Source: an uncultured Oscillospiraceae bacterium
GTDB taxonomy: Bacteria; Bacillota; Clostridia; Oscillospirales; Oscillospiraceae
Direction: 5' to 3'
Assembly (NCBI GenBank): GCA_934597255.1
Contig: CAKTQV010000005.1
Span: 93,202-157,201 of the forward strand
Length of the DNA stretch: 64,000 bases
Part shown: piece after piece, positions 17,453 to 26,906 of the stretch
Position numbering within the stretch: position 1 is the first letter of the stretch
How the letters are laid out: every line of letters begins with the position of its first letter
Notes under the pieces: generated by a model
Seen by the model: the letters and a program-made list of their open reading frames with translations, nothing else
Databases searched by the model: none
What the model was told of the DNA's origin: nothing
Program-made: the position numbers and the translations under genes

Positions 17453-19423
17453 TTATTTCTCTCCTCTCAGCTTTACGAGCCGGTCGCGGATGACGGCGGC
17501 GTACTCGAATTCCAGCATCTTCGCAGCCTTGCGCATCTCCTTTTCCAGCCGCTCGATCTCCTGCTCCCGCTCGCGGCGCGTGAGCTTGCGGCCCTCCTCC
17601 GTGTAGGCCACGGCCTCCGCCGCGCTCTGGGATATGTCGATAAGATCGCGCACGGACTTGACGATGGTCTTCGGCGTGATGCCGTGCGCCTCGTTATAGG
17701 CCTGCTGCTTGGCGCGGCGGCGTTCCGTCTCGTCGATGGCGGCGCGCATGGACGGCGTGACCGTGTCGGCGTAGAGGATAACGAAGCCCTCGGCGTTGCG
17801 CGCGGCGCGCCCGATGGTCTGGATCAGACTCGTCTCCGAGCGCAGGAAGCCCTCCTTGTCCGCGTCCAGGATCGCCACGAGCGACACCTCCGGCAGATCC
17901 AGCCCCTCGCGCAGCAGGTTGATCCCGATCAGGCAGTCGAACTCGCCCAGCCGCATGTCGCGGATGATCTCCATGCGCTCCAGCGCGGCGATGTTGTGGT
18001 GCATATAGCGGCATTTGATGCCCGCGCCCGACAGATACGCGCTCAGATCCTCGGCCATCTTGACCGTCAGCGTCGTCACGAGCGCCCGCTGTCCCTTCGC
18101 CACGCGCAGATTGATCTCCGAGATCAGATCGTCGATCTGGCCCTCGATAGGCCGCACCTCGACCTTCGGGTCAAGCAGCCCGGTCGGGCGGATGACCTGC
18201 TCGGCGATCTGGCCGGCGCGGCTGCGCTCATATTCGCCGGGCGTCGCGGAGACGTAGACCGCCTGGCCGATGCGCTGCTGAAATTCGTCGAACTTCAGCG
18301 GCCGGTTGTCGAAGGCGGAGGGCAGGCGAAAGCCGTATTCCACAAGCGTCTCCTTGCGGCTGCGGTCGCCGTGGTACATCGCGCGCACCTGCGGCAGCGT
18401 CACATGGCTCTCGTCCACGAACAGGATAAAGTCCTTCGGGAAATAATCCAGCAGCGTCATCGGCGGCGAGCCGGGCGCGCGCGCGGAAATGACGCGCGAA
18501 TAGTTCTCGATGCCGGAGCAGTAGCCCAGCTCCTGCATCATCTCTATGTCGTACTCCGTGCGCTGGCGGATGCGCTGCGCCTCGAGAAGCTTGCCGTTTT
18601 GCTCAAAATACGCCACGCGCTGCTCCAGCTCGGCGCGGATGTCCTCAATGGCGCGCGCCATTTTCTCCTTGGTCGTGACATAGTGGCTGGCCGGATAGAT
18701 CGCCGCGTGCTGCAATATGCGCGCGGGCATCCCCGTGACGACGTTTATCTCCGAGATGCGCTCGATCTCGTCGCCGAAAAACTCCACGCGGATGGCCCGG
18801 TCCTGCGAATAGACGGGGAATATCTCCACCGTGTCGCCGCGCACGCGGAATTTGTTTCGCTCAAAGGCGATGTCGTTGCGCTCGTAGCGGATATCCACCA
18901 GCTTGCGCGCCAGCTCCTCCACGCTTTTGTTCATCCCCGGGCGCAGCGAAATGACCAGATTGGCATAGTCGATCGGGTCGCCCAGCCCATAAATGCAGCT
19001 GACGGACGAGACGATGACGACGTCCCGCCGCTCAAACAGCGCACTGGTGGCGCTGTGGCGCAGGCGGTCGATCTCGTCGTTGATGCTCGCGTCCTTTTCG
19101 ATGAACGAATCCGTGTGCGGGATATACGCCTCGGGCTGATAATAGTCGTAGTACGAGACGAAATATTCCACGGCATTGTCCGGGAAAAACTCCTTGAATT
19201 CGCTGCACAGCTGCGCGGCTAGGGTCTTGTTGTGCGCCAGCACCAGCGCCGGGCGGTTCATCCGCTCGATGACCTTGGCCATCGTGTAGGTCTTGCCCGA
19301 GCCGGTCACACCCAGGAGCACCTGCTCGTCGATGCCGGCCTCCAGCCCGCGCACAAGCGTTTCAATGGCCTCCGGCTGATCGCCGGACGGCGTGTATTCC
19401 GATACAACATGAAAGTCGGGCAT
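17453..19423 (-). CDS. uvrB: UvrABC excinuclease subunit B
   Basis: DNA-damage verification helicase of nucleotide excision repair. It has 656 residues, normal length. Seen are Walker A GVTGSGKT near residue 39, the helicase motif FVDESH, SATPGEYE, the QTIGRAARN arginine-finger motif, and the C-terminal UvrC-binding UVR motif (EIERLEKEMRKAAKMLEFEY). GAGGAG precedes ATG 19423 and overlaps the stop of the preceding lipoprotein gene, 9 nt upstream. uvrA is not in the window. Confidence 0.96.
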   Translation of the reverse strand: MPDFHVVSEYTPSGDQPEAIETLVRGLEAGIDEQVLLGVTGSGKTYTMAKVIERMNRPALVLAHNKTLAAQLCSEFKEFFPDNAVEYFVSYYDYYQPEAYIPHTDSFIEKDASINDEIDRLRHSATSALFERRDVVIVSSVSCIYGLGDPIDYANLVISLRPGMNKSVEELARKLVDIRYERNDIAFERNKFRVRGDTVEIFPVYSQDRAIRVEFFGDEIERISEINVVTGMPARILQHAAIYPASHYVTTKEKMARAIEDIRAELEQRVAYFEQNGKLLEAQRIRQRTEYDIEMMQELGYCSGIENYSRVISARAPGSPPMTLLDYFPKDFILFVDESHVTLPQVRAMYHGDRSRKETLVEYGFRLPSAFDNRPLKFDEFQQRIGQAVYVSATPGEYERSRAGQIAEQVIRPTGLLDPKVEVRPIEGQIDDLISEINLRVAKGQRALVTTLTVKMAEDLSAYLSGAGIKCRYMHHNIAALERMEIIRDMRLGEFDCLIGINLLREGLDLPEVSLVAILDADKEGFLRSETSLIQTIGRAARNAEGFVILYADTVTPSMRAAIDETERRRAKQQAYNEAHGITPKTIVKSVRDLIDISQSAAEAVAYTEEGRKLTRREREQEIERLEKEMRKAAKMLEFEYAAVIRDRLVKLRGEK

Positions 19424-19432
19424 ACGTTCTCC

Positions 19433-20617
19433 TCAGTCTGAAAGCGTCACGCCGTCCGGAACGCCGTCCGGCTCGGACGACGCCGGCGCGGCGGCGCGGC
19501 CGAAATAATCGTAATCCTCCGGGCAGGCGGGATAGGCCGCCGTGTCCCACCAGTAGCGGCCCCACATCCCGTCGTCGCCGCGCAGGAAGCTTTCGTCCAG
19601 ATCGGACAGATCGAGATGATAGCTCGCGCCGCCGAAGCTGACGATGTTCCAGAAGTGCCCCTCGTTGTCCAGCCGCCCGGACACGACCTGGCATTCGCCG
19701 CCCAGAGCGCCGCACAGTGCCTGAAACGCCATGGCCAGCCCCTCGGAGTCGGCCCGTCCCGTCACCAGCGCGTCATAAGCGCCGCTGCCGCCGTCCGCCG
19801 CGTACTGGCAGCGGGCCTCAAGCCAGACCGCCGCGTCGTAGATCCGGTCGGCCGTGCCGTCGGATTCGCCGCTGGCCTCGCCGGAGGCGGCCGGCTCGTC
19901 CGCGAGAGCCTCCGCCGCGCTCTGGCACGCGGCGATCATGGCCTGGCGCCGTTCATCCAGCTCCTCGGGAGAAAGGCCGTAATCCAGGCTGATCTCCACG
20001 ATGCGCTCCACGCCGCTGTCGGGATAGAGGCTCACCTCCGCCTCCGGCAGCACCGGCGAAGCCAGCGCGTCGGCGTAATACGCGCGGCGGATGTATTCCT
20101 TCACCAGCTCCGGCGTCAGCGACGCCGCGGTCATCTGCAAAACGAGATAATGCTCGCCGCCGCTCAGCGCCTCGTCCAGCCGCCGCAGAAACGACGACAG
20201 CCCGCCAAGCTGCTCCAGCTCCTGCACCTGCTCGGCGCTGCGCTTGTAGGTTATGTAGATGTCGGCCTGATAAAAGCTGACGATGCGCGACAGGTCAAAG
20301 CTGGTGTAATCAACGGCGAACGCGCCGAGCGGCGTGCTGCTTTTGACCTCCCAGCACGCCTGCGACAGATCGCGGGATATGTTCCCGTCGTAGTTTTGAA
20401 ACTGCAGCTCCGCCGATTCCTGATGCTCCGCGACGAGCCACACGATCGCGCGGCGCAGCGCGGCGTAGTCGGAGATGTAACCCACGCCGTCGTCGCTGCC
20501 CTCCTCGGGCTCGGCGGAATACTCCGTCAGCTCGTACACGGAGCGGTCGAATATGCTGCACGCGGCGCAGCCGAACAGCACCGCCGCCGCCAGCAGCGCG
20601 CCAAGAAGCCTTTTCAT
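19433..20617 (-). CDS. Lipoprotein with a degenerate transglutaminase-like domain
   Basis: The 394-residue product starts MKRLLGALLAAAVLFGCAAC, a lipoprotein signal with two candidate lipidated cysteines. The C-terminal 120 residues match the transglutaminase-like core: GRADSEGLAMAFQALCGALG, then EGHFWNIV and YHLDLSD. His321 and Asp336 of the usual Cys-His-Asp triad are present, but Ser291 stands where the nucleophilic Cys is expected. It is probably a non-catalytic or altered-activity surface protein. The frame is open upstream to 20743, but the signal peptide fixes the start at 20617. It is 13 nt from the LUD gene. Confidence 0.72.
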   Translation of the reverse strand: MKRLLGALLAAAVLFGCAACSIFDRSVYELTEYSAEPEEGSDDGVGYISDYAALRRAIVWLVAEHQESAELQFQNYDGNISRDLSQACWEVKSSTPLGAFAVDYTSFDLSRIVSFYQADIYITYKRSAEQVQELEQLGGLSSFLRRLDEALSGGEHYLVLQMTAASLTPELVKEYIRRAYYADALASPVLPEAEVSLYPDSGVERIVEISLDYGLSPEELDERRQAMIAACQSAAEALADEPAASGEASGESDGTADRIYDAAVWLEARCQYAADGGSGAYDALVTGRADSEGLAMAFQALCGALGGECQVVSGRLDNEGHFWNIVSFGGASYHLDLSDLDESFLRGDDGMWGRYWWDTAAYPACPEDYDYFGRAAAPASSEPDGVPDGVTLSD

Positions 20618-20630
20618 GCCCGCCGCCCCA

Positions 20631-21224
20631 TCAATAGCCGAGCGGCTCGTCCGAAACGACAAGCTCCATCTCATCGGCCCAGAAGGGCTTCTGCCACAGC
20701 ACCAGCAGCGCCGAGCATATCCGCTCCGGGCTGGCGCAGTCATAGCAGCGCCCGGCCGCGGCGCAGGGCGTTTTGCAGCCGAGACGCGCGCTGTTTTTCG
20801 GCGCGGCCACGTTCCGCGCCCGTTCGATCGCCGCCTCCAGCGTGGACACGATCTTGTTCGCGCCGACCAGGAAGAACACCTTTTCCTTCTTCATCAGCGT
20901 TCCGGCCAGCCGGTTGCCGCGGCCGTCGATGTTGACGATGCAGCCGTCCTCCGACACCGCGTTGGCGCTCGTGATGTACACCGGCGCCCCGCACGCGGCC
21001 AGCATGACCTCGTCGGTCTTGTCCAGCAGATGCCAGTACACGCGGCTGCGGTCCTTCAGCATCTCATAAAGCCCCGTTTCGCCGACGCTCATGCTGCCGC
21101 CGATGCCGACCGTCCGTCCCGCGAGCTGATCGGCGATGTGGCGCGCGGCGGCCTCGCCGGTCGGAAAGCGCGAGACGGTGTAGCCCTTGCGGACAAAGCT
21201 TTTTTCCAGTTTTTCAAAATCCAT
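20631..21224 (-). CDS. LUD-domain protein (LutC/YkgG-like)
   Basis: A 197-residue member of the LUD superfamily, related to subunits of the lactate utilisation complex LutABC. Visible are the Rossmann-like GGSMSVGETGLYEML, the ITSANAVSEDGCIVNIDGRG block and FLVGANKIV. The C-terminal cysteines (GCKTPCAAAGRCYDC) are typical of the stand-alone clostridial form. There is no lutA/lutB beside it, so its redox partner is unknown. AAGGAGG precedes ATG 21224; the longer open frame to 21383 lies over yitT. Confidence 0.8.
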   Translation of the reverse strand: MDFEKLEKSFVRKGYTVSRFPTGEAAARHIADQLAGRTVGIGGSMSVGETGLYEMLKDRSRVYWHLLDKTDEVMLAACGAPVYITSANAVSEDGCIVNIDGRGNRLAGTLMKKEKVFFLVGANKIVSTLEAAIERARNVAAPKNSARLGCKTPCAAAGRCYDCASPERICSALLVLWQKPFWADEMELVVSDEPLGY

Positions 21225-21237
21225 GACGCGGCCTCCT

Positions 21238-22107
21238 TCAATCCTGGCTGGCAATGCTGGAGAAATTCTTGCCGAATATCTCATGGGAGCTCGTAACGAT
21301 AACGAACGAACGCTCGTCGATGCGGTAGATGATCTTCTTGAGCTGGGCGATCTGGCGCTGCTTGATGACGCACAGGACCACAAAGCGCTCCTCCCCGGTG
21401 TAGGCGCCCTCCGCCTTGAGCAGCGTCGCCCCGCGGTGCAGCATCTCGCCGACGGCCTCGGCGATCTCGCGCGGCCGGATCGTGATGATGTAGCACACCG
21501 ACGAGTTCATCGCCCCGTAGAGCACGAGATTGACGATGCGGGAGCTGACGAACATGGTGATGACGGTGTACATCGCGGCGTCAAATTTCTGCACGGACAG
21601 CGCATAGCACAAAACGACGGCGGCGTCCAGCGCGAGCGACAGCGTTCCGAAGTTGATGTAGGGGTAGCGCCGGCGCAGCATACGCGCGCCGATGTCCGCG
21701 CCGCCGGTCGTCCCGCCGGTGCGGTACACGAGCCCCAGCCCGAAGCCCTTTATCAGCCCGCCGTATACCGCCGCCAGCAGCAGATCGTGCGTCAGGCAGA
21801 TATCCAGCATATTGAACAGGTCGATGAACGCGCTGCTGGAAAGCAGCCCCAGCAGCGACGCGAGGATGAACTTCACGCCGAACATCCGCCAGGCGAACAC
21901 GAACAGCGGAACGTTCAAAACCACGCCGACCAGACCGACCGGCCAGCCCGTGAAGTGGTTGACGATCTGCGCCATGCCGGTCACGCCGCCGGCCACGATG
22001 GAGTTGGGGAAGGTGATAAAGGAAAAGCCGATCCCGTTGATGGCCGTGCCGAGGAGGATGATCAGCGCCGAGCGCGCATCCTCGCGTGTGATCGTCAGCT
22101 TCTTCAT
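21238..22107 (-). CDS. YitT family membrane protein
   Basis: The 289-residue protein has about five N-terminal hydrophobic segments (DUF161: GTAINGIGFSFITFPNSIVAGG; GTTGGADIGARML) followed by a soluble DUF2179 domain. The architecture is exactly that of YitT. The molecular function of this family is not established. GGAGGT lies just upstream of the ATG. It sits between the LUD gene and parC in the leftward run. Confidence 0.88.
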   Translation of the reverse strand: MKKLTITREDARSALIILLGTAINGIGFSFITFPNSIVAGGVTGMAQIVNHFTGWPVGLVGVVLNVPLFVFAWRMFGVKFILASLLGLLSSSAFIDLFNMLDICLTHDLLLAAVYGGLIKGFGLGLVYRTGGTTGGADIGARMLRRRYPYINFGTLSLALDAAVVLCYALSVQKFDAAMYTVITMFVSSRIVNLVLYGAMNSSVCYIITIRPREIAEAVGEMLHRGATLLKAEGAYTGEERFVVLCVIKQRQIAQLKKIIYRIDERSFVIVTSSHEIFGKNFSSIASQD

Positions 22108-22136
22108 GCCGAGACCTCCTTATATCGCAGCCGCCG

Positions 22137-24371
22137 TCAGAGCAGGCTGAGCTGTTCCTCGCCGCGATCGGCGTCGGTGAGCTTCGCGCCGGCGGCCGGC
22201 AGGCTGCGGACGCGGTAGCGCGCGGGGTTGGCCACGGCGGTCTCCGATAAAAACCGCGCGGCCGTGAGCGGGTATTTTTTCAGCGTCATGACCTGCACGC
22301 CCTGCGTGGTGCGGGTCGGCTTGGGCGCGAGCAGCGCGCTTGAGAAGATCACGCAGCGGCCCTCCGCCGATTCCGCGGCGATCTCCGCGTCGGCGCCGAG
22401 CGGCAGGAGCGCCGCGAGCGGGCTTTTGTCGCTGTACGCGCCGGTGAGCCGGCGGCGGTTCGTTTTCGTGGCATAGGCCGACACCGGGATGCGCGCGCAC
22501 TTGCCGTTTGCGAAAAACAGCAGCAGCGAGCCGCTCCAGTCGCCCGGCAGCACCACGGAAAACACGCTCTCGCCCTCGTCCATGCCCAGCTTCGCGGGCA
22601 GATAGTCGCCCAGCACGCTGGCCTTCGCGTCGGCAAAGTCGCTCACGCGCGCCTTATACACCTGCTGGCGGTCCGTGAAGACAAGCAGCTCCGCGGCGTT
22701 GGTGGTCTGGAAATACTGGCCGGGGCCGTCGTCCTCCTTGTATTTCTGCTCGGCGGACATACGCAGGGACTGGGGCGTGATCTTTTTGAAATACCCGTGG
22801 CGGGAGATGAACAGATGCACCGGGTAATCCTCCACGCCGTCGTCCTCCTCATAGGTCTCCACCTCGTCGGAATAGACGATGGCCGTGCGGCGCGGGGACG
22901 GGAATTTGCGCAGCACCTGCTTCAGCTCGTCCGTGATAATGGCCCGGACGCGCTTTTTGGAGCGCAGAATGTCCTCCAGATCCTCGATCTGCCTGGCCAG
23001 CTCGTCCGTTTCGGCCACGCGTTTGAGAATGTATTCGCGGTTTATATTGCGCAGCCGTATCTCCGCGACAAACTCCGCCTGCGTCTCGTCGATGCCGAAG
23101 CCGATCATCAGATTCGGCACCACATCCGCCTCGCTCTCCGTCTCGCGGATGATGGCGATGGCGCGGTCGATATCGAGCAGGATCTTCTTCAGACCCTCGA
23201 GCAGATGAAGCTTCTCCTGCTTGCGGCTCAGTTCATAGTATGTGCGGCGGTGGACGCATTCCATGCGCCAGGCGCACCATTCGTCCAGTATCTCGCGCAC
23301 GCCCATGACGCGCGGCGAGCCGGCGATGAGGATGTTGAAGTTGCAGGGGAAGTTCTCCTGCAGCGGCGTCATTTTGAACAGCTTGGCCATGAGCTTGTCC
23401 GGCTCCGTGCCGCGCTTGACGTCGATGGCGATCTTCAGGCCGCCGAGATCCGTCTCGTCGCGCATATCGGATATCTCGCGCAGCTTTCCGTCCTTGATGA
23501 GCTCGCGGCACTTGTCGATGATGGCCTCGGTCGTGGTCGTGTAGGGGATCTCATAGACCTCGATGATGTGCTCCTTCTCCGCGTAGCGCCAGCGCGCGCG
23601 CACCGGGAACGAGCCGCGGCCCGTGCGGTATATCTCCGCCATGCGGCTCGGGTCGTACACGATCTCGCCGCCGGTAGGGAAGTCCGGCGACGGCAGCGTG
23701 GCCATGAGATCGCAGTCGGGATCGCGGAGAAATTCGATGGCCGTGCGGCACACCTCGCCGAGATTGAAGCCGCATATCTGGCTGGCCATACCGACGGCGA
23801 TGCCCAGATTCGACGAGACGAGCACGTTCGGGAACGTCGTGGGCAGAAGCGTCGGCTCGGTGGTGGAGTTGTCGTAGTTCGGGACAAAATCAACGGTGTC
23901 CTTGTCGATGTCGCGGAACAGCTCCGCGCAGATGGGCGCGAGCTTGGCCTCGGTGTAGCGGCTGGCGGCATAGGCCATGTTGCGCGAATAGACCTTGCCG
24001 AAGTTTCCCTTGGAGTCGATGAACGGCGCAAGCAGCGATTCGTTGCCGCTGGACAGACGCACCATGGTGTCGTAGATGGCGGCGTCGCCGTGGGGGTTAT
24101 AGTGCATGGTCGCGCCGACGATGTTGGCCGATTTCGTGCGCGCGCCGGACAGGAGCCCCATCTTGTACATGCAGTACAGAAGCTTGCGGTGGCTGGGCTT
24201 GAAGCCGTCGATCTCCGGGATGGCGCGCGAGACGATGACCGACATGGCGTAGGGCATGTAGTTCGTCTCCAGCGTTTCGGTGATCGGCTGCTCCACGGTC
24301 TGGCCGCGCAGGCCCATGACGTTCGGGTCGCCGCGGCGCGGCGCCGCGGACTGTTCCTTCTTTTTAGCCAT
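22137..24371 (-). CDS. parC: DNA topoisomerase IV/gyrase-like subunit A
   Basis: DNA-cleaving subunit of a type IIA topoisomerase, 744 residues. The catalytic Tyr139 is in AASRYTEAKL. The quinolone-determining region reads HGDAAIYDTMVRL, with Ala97 at the place of GyrA Ser83. The C-terminal third is a beta-propeller-like DNA-wrapping region (VHLFISRHGYFKKITPQSL). The gene is 14 nt after the subunit B gene, with ACAGGAG before the ATG. The divergent N terminus (GQTVEQPITETLETNYMPYA) fits the extra topoisomerase common in Clostridia, so parC is the best but not certain name. Confidence 0.88.
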   Translation of the reverse strand: MAKKKEQSAAPRRGDPNVMGLRGQTVEQPITETLETNYMPYAMSVIVSRAIPEIDGFKPSHRKLLYCMYKMGLLSGARTKSANIVGATMHYNPHGDAAIYDTMVRLSSGNESLLAPFIDSKGNFGKVYSRNMAYAASRYTEAKLAPICAELFRDIDKDTVDFVPNYDNSTTEPTLLPTTFPNVLVSSNLGIAVGMASQICGFNLGEVCRTAIEFLRDPDCDLMATLPSPDFPTGGEIVYDPSRMAEIYRTGRGSFPVRARWRYAEKEHIIEVYEIPYTTTTEAIIDKCRELIKDGKLREISDMRDETDLGGLKIAIDVKRGTEPDKLMAKLFKMTPLQENFPCNFNILIAGSPRVMGVREILDEWCAWRMECVHRRTYYELSRKQEKLHLLEGLKKILLDIDRAIAIIRETESEADVVPNLMIGFGIDETQAEFVAEIRLRNINREYILKRVAETDELARQIEDLEDILRSKKRVRAIITDELKQVLRKFPSPRRTAIVYSDEVETYEEDDGVEDYPVHLFISRHGYFKKITPQSLRMSAEQKYKEDDGPGQYFQTTNAAELLVFTDRQQVYKARVSDFADAKASVLGDYLPAKLGMDEGESVFSVVLPGDWSGSLLLFFANGKCARIPVSAYATKTNRRRLTGAYSDKSPLAALLPLGADAEIAAESAEGRCVIFSSALLAPKPTRTTQGVQVMTLKKYPLTAARFLSETAVANPARYRVRSLPAAGAKLTDADRGEEQLSLL

Positions 24372-24385
24372 ATATTACTCCTGTC

Positions 24386-26371
24386 TCACGAAATATCCAG
24401 CATATCGAGATAGCGTCCGCCCTCGCTGGCGATGTGCGCCTTGCGCCCGGCCAGATCGTCGCCCAGCAGCAGATCGAACATACGGGCGGTCTTTTCCGCC
24501 TCCTCCGGCATCACGCGGATGAGCCGGCGCGTTTCCGGGTTCATCGTGGTCATCCACATCATGTCCGGGTCGTTCTCGCCAAGACCCTTGGAGCGCTGGA
24601 CCGTGAATTTTGCGCCGCCGAACGACTCGACGATATCCGTTTTCTCCCGCTCGTCGTAGGCGAACCAGGTCTTTCCCTTGCAGGTGAGCTCATACAGCGG
24701 CGTTTCGGCGATGTAAACATAGCCCTCGCGGATGAGCGTCGGCGTCAGGCGCCACAGCATCGTCAGGATCAGCGTCCGTATCTGGTAGCCGTCCACATCG
24801 GCGTCCGTGCAGATGATGACCTTGTTCCAGCGCAGGCTGCCCAGATCGAAGGCGTTGAGATCCTTGCTGGCCTTGTTGTTCACCTCCACGCCGCAGCCGA
24901 GCACCTTGAGAAGATCGGTGATGACGTCGCTTTTGAAAATGCGGGGATAGTCGGCCTTGAGGCAGTTGAGTATCTTCCCGCGCACGGGCATGAGCCCCTG
25001 GAACGCCGCGTTGCGGCTGAGCTGGCAGCTTCCGAGCGCGGAATCGCCCTCGACGATGTATATCTCGCGCTCGTCGGGGTCCTTCGAGCGGCAGTCCACG
25101 AATTTTTCCACGCGGCTGACCACGTCCATGGAGCCGGTGAGCTTCTTTTTGATGCTCAGGCGCGTGCGCTCGGCCTGCTCGCGCGAGCGCTTGTTCACGA
25201 GCACCTGATCGGCCATGCGGTCGGCCTCAGTCTTGTGCTCGATGCACCAGATCTCCAGCCGCTCCTTGAAAAAGTCGGTCATGGCCTCCTGAATGAAGCG
25301 GTTGGTGATCGCCTTTTTCGTCTGGTTTTCGTAGCTGGTCTGGGTCGAGAAGCAGTTCGTGACGAGCACGAGACAGTCCTGCACGTCCTGAAAGGATATT
25401 TTCGACTCGTTTTTCTGGTATTTCCCGCTTTTTTTGATATAGGCGTCCACGGCGTACACGAAGCCGAGCTTCGCCGCCTTCTCCGGCGCACCGCCGTGCT
25501 CGAGCCAGGACGAGTTGTGATAATACTCGATGCGCTGCACCTCGCGCGAGAAGCAGAAGCTCGCCGACAGCCGCACCTTGTATTCCGGCTTGTCCGCGCG
25601 GTCGCGCCCGCGCCGCTCCGTTTCAAAAAACACCGGCGTCGTCAGCGGCGTTTCCCCGGCCAGCTCCGTCACATAGTCGAGGATGCCGTTTTCGTAGGCG
25701 TATTCCTCCGTTTCAAAGCCGCGCCCCTGCTGGATGCGCAGCCGGAACGTCACGCCGGCGTTGACCACGGCCTGCCGCCGCAGCGTCTCGCGGAACCAGT
25801 CCACGGGGATATCAATATCCGTGAACACCTCGCGGTCCGGCTTCCAGCGGTGGGTCGTGCCCGTCTTTTTGCGGTCGGCCGGCGTTTTTTTCATCTCCCC
25901 GACGATCGCGCCCTTTTCAAAATGCAGATCGTAGCGGAAGCCGTCGCGCCAGACGGTCACGTCCATGTATTCCGACGCGTACTGCGTGGCGCAGGCGCCG
26001 AGACCGTTGAGGCCCAGGGAATACTCGTAGCTCTCCCCCTCGTTGTTTTTATACTTGCCGCCGGCGTACAGCTCACAGTACACCAGCTCCCAGTTGTAGC
26101 GCTTTTCGTTCGCGTTCCAGTCCACCGGGCAGCCGCGGCCGAAATCCTCCACGCCGACGGAGCCGTCCTCATAGCGAGTGATGGTGATCAGATCGCCGTG
26201 CCCCTCCCGCGCCTCGTCGATGGAATTGGAAAGGATCTCAAAAACCGAGTGCTCGCAGCCGTCCAGCCCGTCGGAGCCGAAGATGACGGCCGGGCGCTTG
26301 CGGACGCGGTCGGCTCCCTCAAGCAGGACGATGCTCTCGTTGCTGTACTGTTCTGTCTTACGTTTGGCCAT
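24386..26371 (-). CDS. parE: DNA topoisomerase IV/gyrase-like subunit B
   Basis: ATPase subunit of the type IIA topoisomerase, 661 residues. It has the GHKL ATPase motifs (ILSNSIDEAREG; VEDFGRGCPVD; YSLGLNGLGA) and a TOPRIM domain with IVEGDSALGSC and CTDADVDGYQIRTL. I chose ATG 26371, with GAGGAAG upstream, over the in-frame ATG 24 nt earlier that lacks a ribosome site. It heads the run parE-parC-yitT-LUD-lipoprotein-uvrB-MATE. Confidence 0.9.
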   Translation of the reverse strand: MAKRKTEQYSNESIVLLEGADRVRKRPAVIFGSDGLDGCEHSVFEILSNSIDEAREGHGDLITITRYEDGSVGVEDFGRGCPVDWNANEKRYNWELVYCELYAGGKYKNNEGESYEYSLGLNGLGACATQYASEYMDVTVWRDGFRYDLHFEKGAIVGEMKKTPADRKKTGTTHRWKPDREVFTDIDIPVDWFRETLRRQAVVNAGVTFRLRIQQGRGFETEEYAYENGILDYVTELAGETPLTTPVFFETERRGRDRADKPEYKVRLSASFCFSREVQRIEYYHNSSWLEHGGAPEKAAKLGFVYAVDAYIKKSGKYQKNESKISFQDVQDCLVLVTNCFSTQTSYENQTKKAITNRFIQEAMTDFFKERLEIWCIEHKTEADRMADQVLVNKRSREQAERTRLSIKKKLTGSMDVVSRVEKFVDCRSKDPDEREIYIVEGDSALGSCQLSRNAAFQGLMPVRGKILNCLKADYPRIFKSDVITDLLKVLGCGVEVNNKASKDLNAFDLGSLRWNKVIICTDADVDGYQIRTLILTMLWRLTPTLIREGYVYIAETPLYELTCKGKTWFAYDEREKTDIVESFGGAKFTVQRSKGLGENDPDMMWMTTMNPETRRLIRVMPEEAEKTARMFDLLLGDDLAGRKAHIASEGGRYLDMLDIS

Positions 26372-26435
26372 GCGGCGATCTTCCTCACGTTTCACGAAAT
26401 ATTGTATGGCAAAGCCGATACTAACTCAAATATAT

Positions 26436-26464
26436 AGTATACCGTATGCCCCGGCAAATTGCAA
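26436..26464 (-). promoter_or_regulatory. Promoter of the parE-parC unit
   Basis: On the minus strand TTGCAA (26459-26464), a 17-bp spacer and TATACT (26436-26441), about 65 nt before the parE start. Confidence 0.6.
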
Positions 26465-26497
26465 GCCGGCGCGCCGGACGCGCCGGCGCATAAAAAG

Positions 26498-26521
26498 GAG
26501 ACAGAGCCGGCGCTCTGTCTC
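26498..26521 (-). terminator. Hairpin with U-tract on the minus strand, upstream of the parE promoter
   Basis: Perfect 10-bp stem GAGACAGAGC/GCTCTGTCTC with a 4-nt loop. On the minus strand CTTTTT follows. It would stop leftward (antisense) transcription entering from the bofA side before it reaches the parE promoter. A second GC-rich palindromic patch lies at about 26464-26490. Confidence 0.5.
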
Positions 26522-26624
26522 AGGAGGGAATGTGCGTTTTCTCTTTCTGCGCTTATTATATGTCTAAAAGTCCGGCTCGTCCAATATAAATATATGGAAA
26601 AATTCAAACAGGGAGGATCCTGCC

Positions 26625-26900
26625 GTGCCGGATTATGTTCTCAAAGCGCTTTTTGTCGTCACGGGCCTTTCGCTGATCTGGCTGTGCCTTTCGCTGAGCC
26701 GGCACGTCGGCGCGCGCGCCGGACGCTTCGGGCTCGGCAGCGTCGCGGGGCTGGCGGGCCTGTTCACGGCCAACGCCGTCGCAGGGCTGTTCGGCTTCGG
26801 CGTCGGCGTCAACTGGTTCAGCTGCGCGGCCGCCGCGCTGCTGGGCCTGCCCGGCGTGGGGCTTCTGTATGCGCTGCGCTATCTGGTCTTCCGGCTGTAG
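26625..26900 (+). CDS. bofA: BofA-like pro-sigma-K processing inhibitor family protein
   Basis: A small hydrophobic protein of 91 residues with two to three membrane segments. The C-terminal half (FTANAVAGLFGFGVGVNWFS, then LLGLPGVGLLYALRYLVF) matches the BofA family. BofA holds the SpoIVFB protease inactive in the forespore outer membrane during sporulation. The start is GTG 26625 with GGGAGG at 8 nt. It is a short single gene facing a convergent membrane-protein gene, and supports a spore-forming host. Confidence 0.8.
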   Translation: MPDYVLKALFVVTGLSLIWLCLSLSRHVGARAGRFGLGSVAGLAGLFTANAVAGLFGFGVGVNWFSCAAAALLGLPGVGLLYALRYLVFRL

Positions 26901-26906
26901 CCGCCG

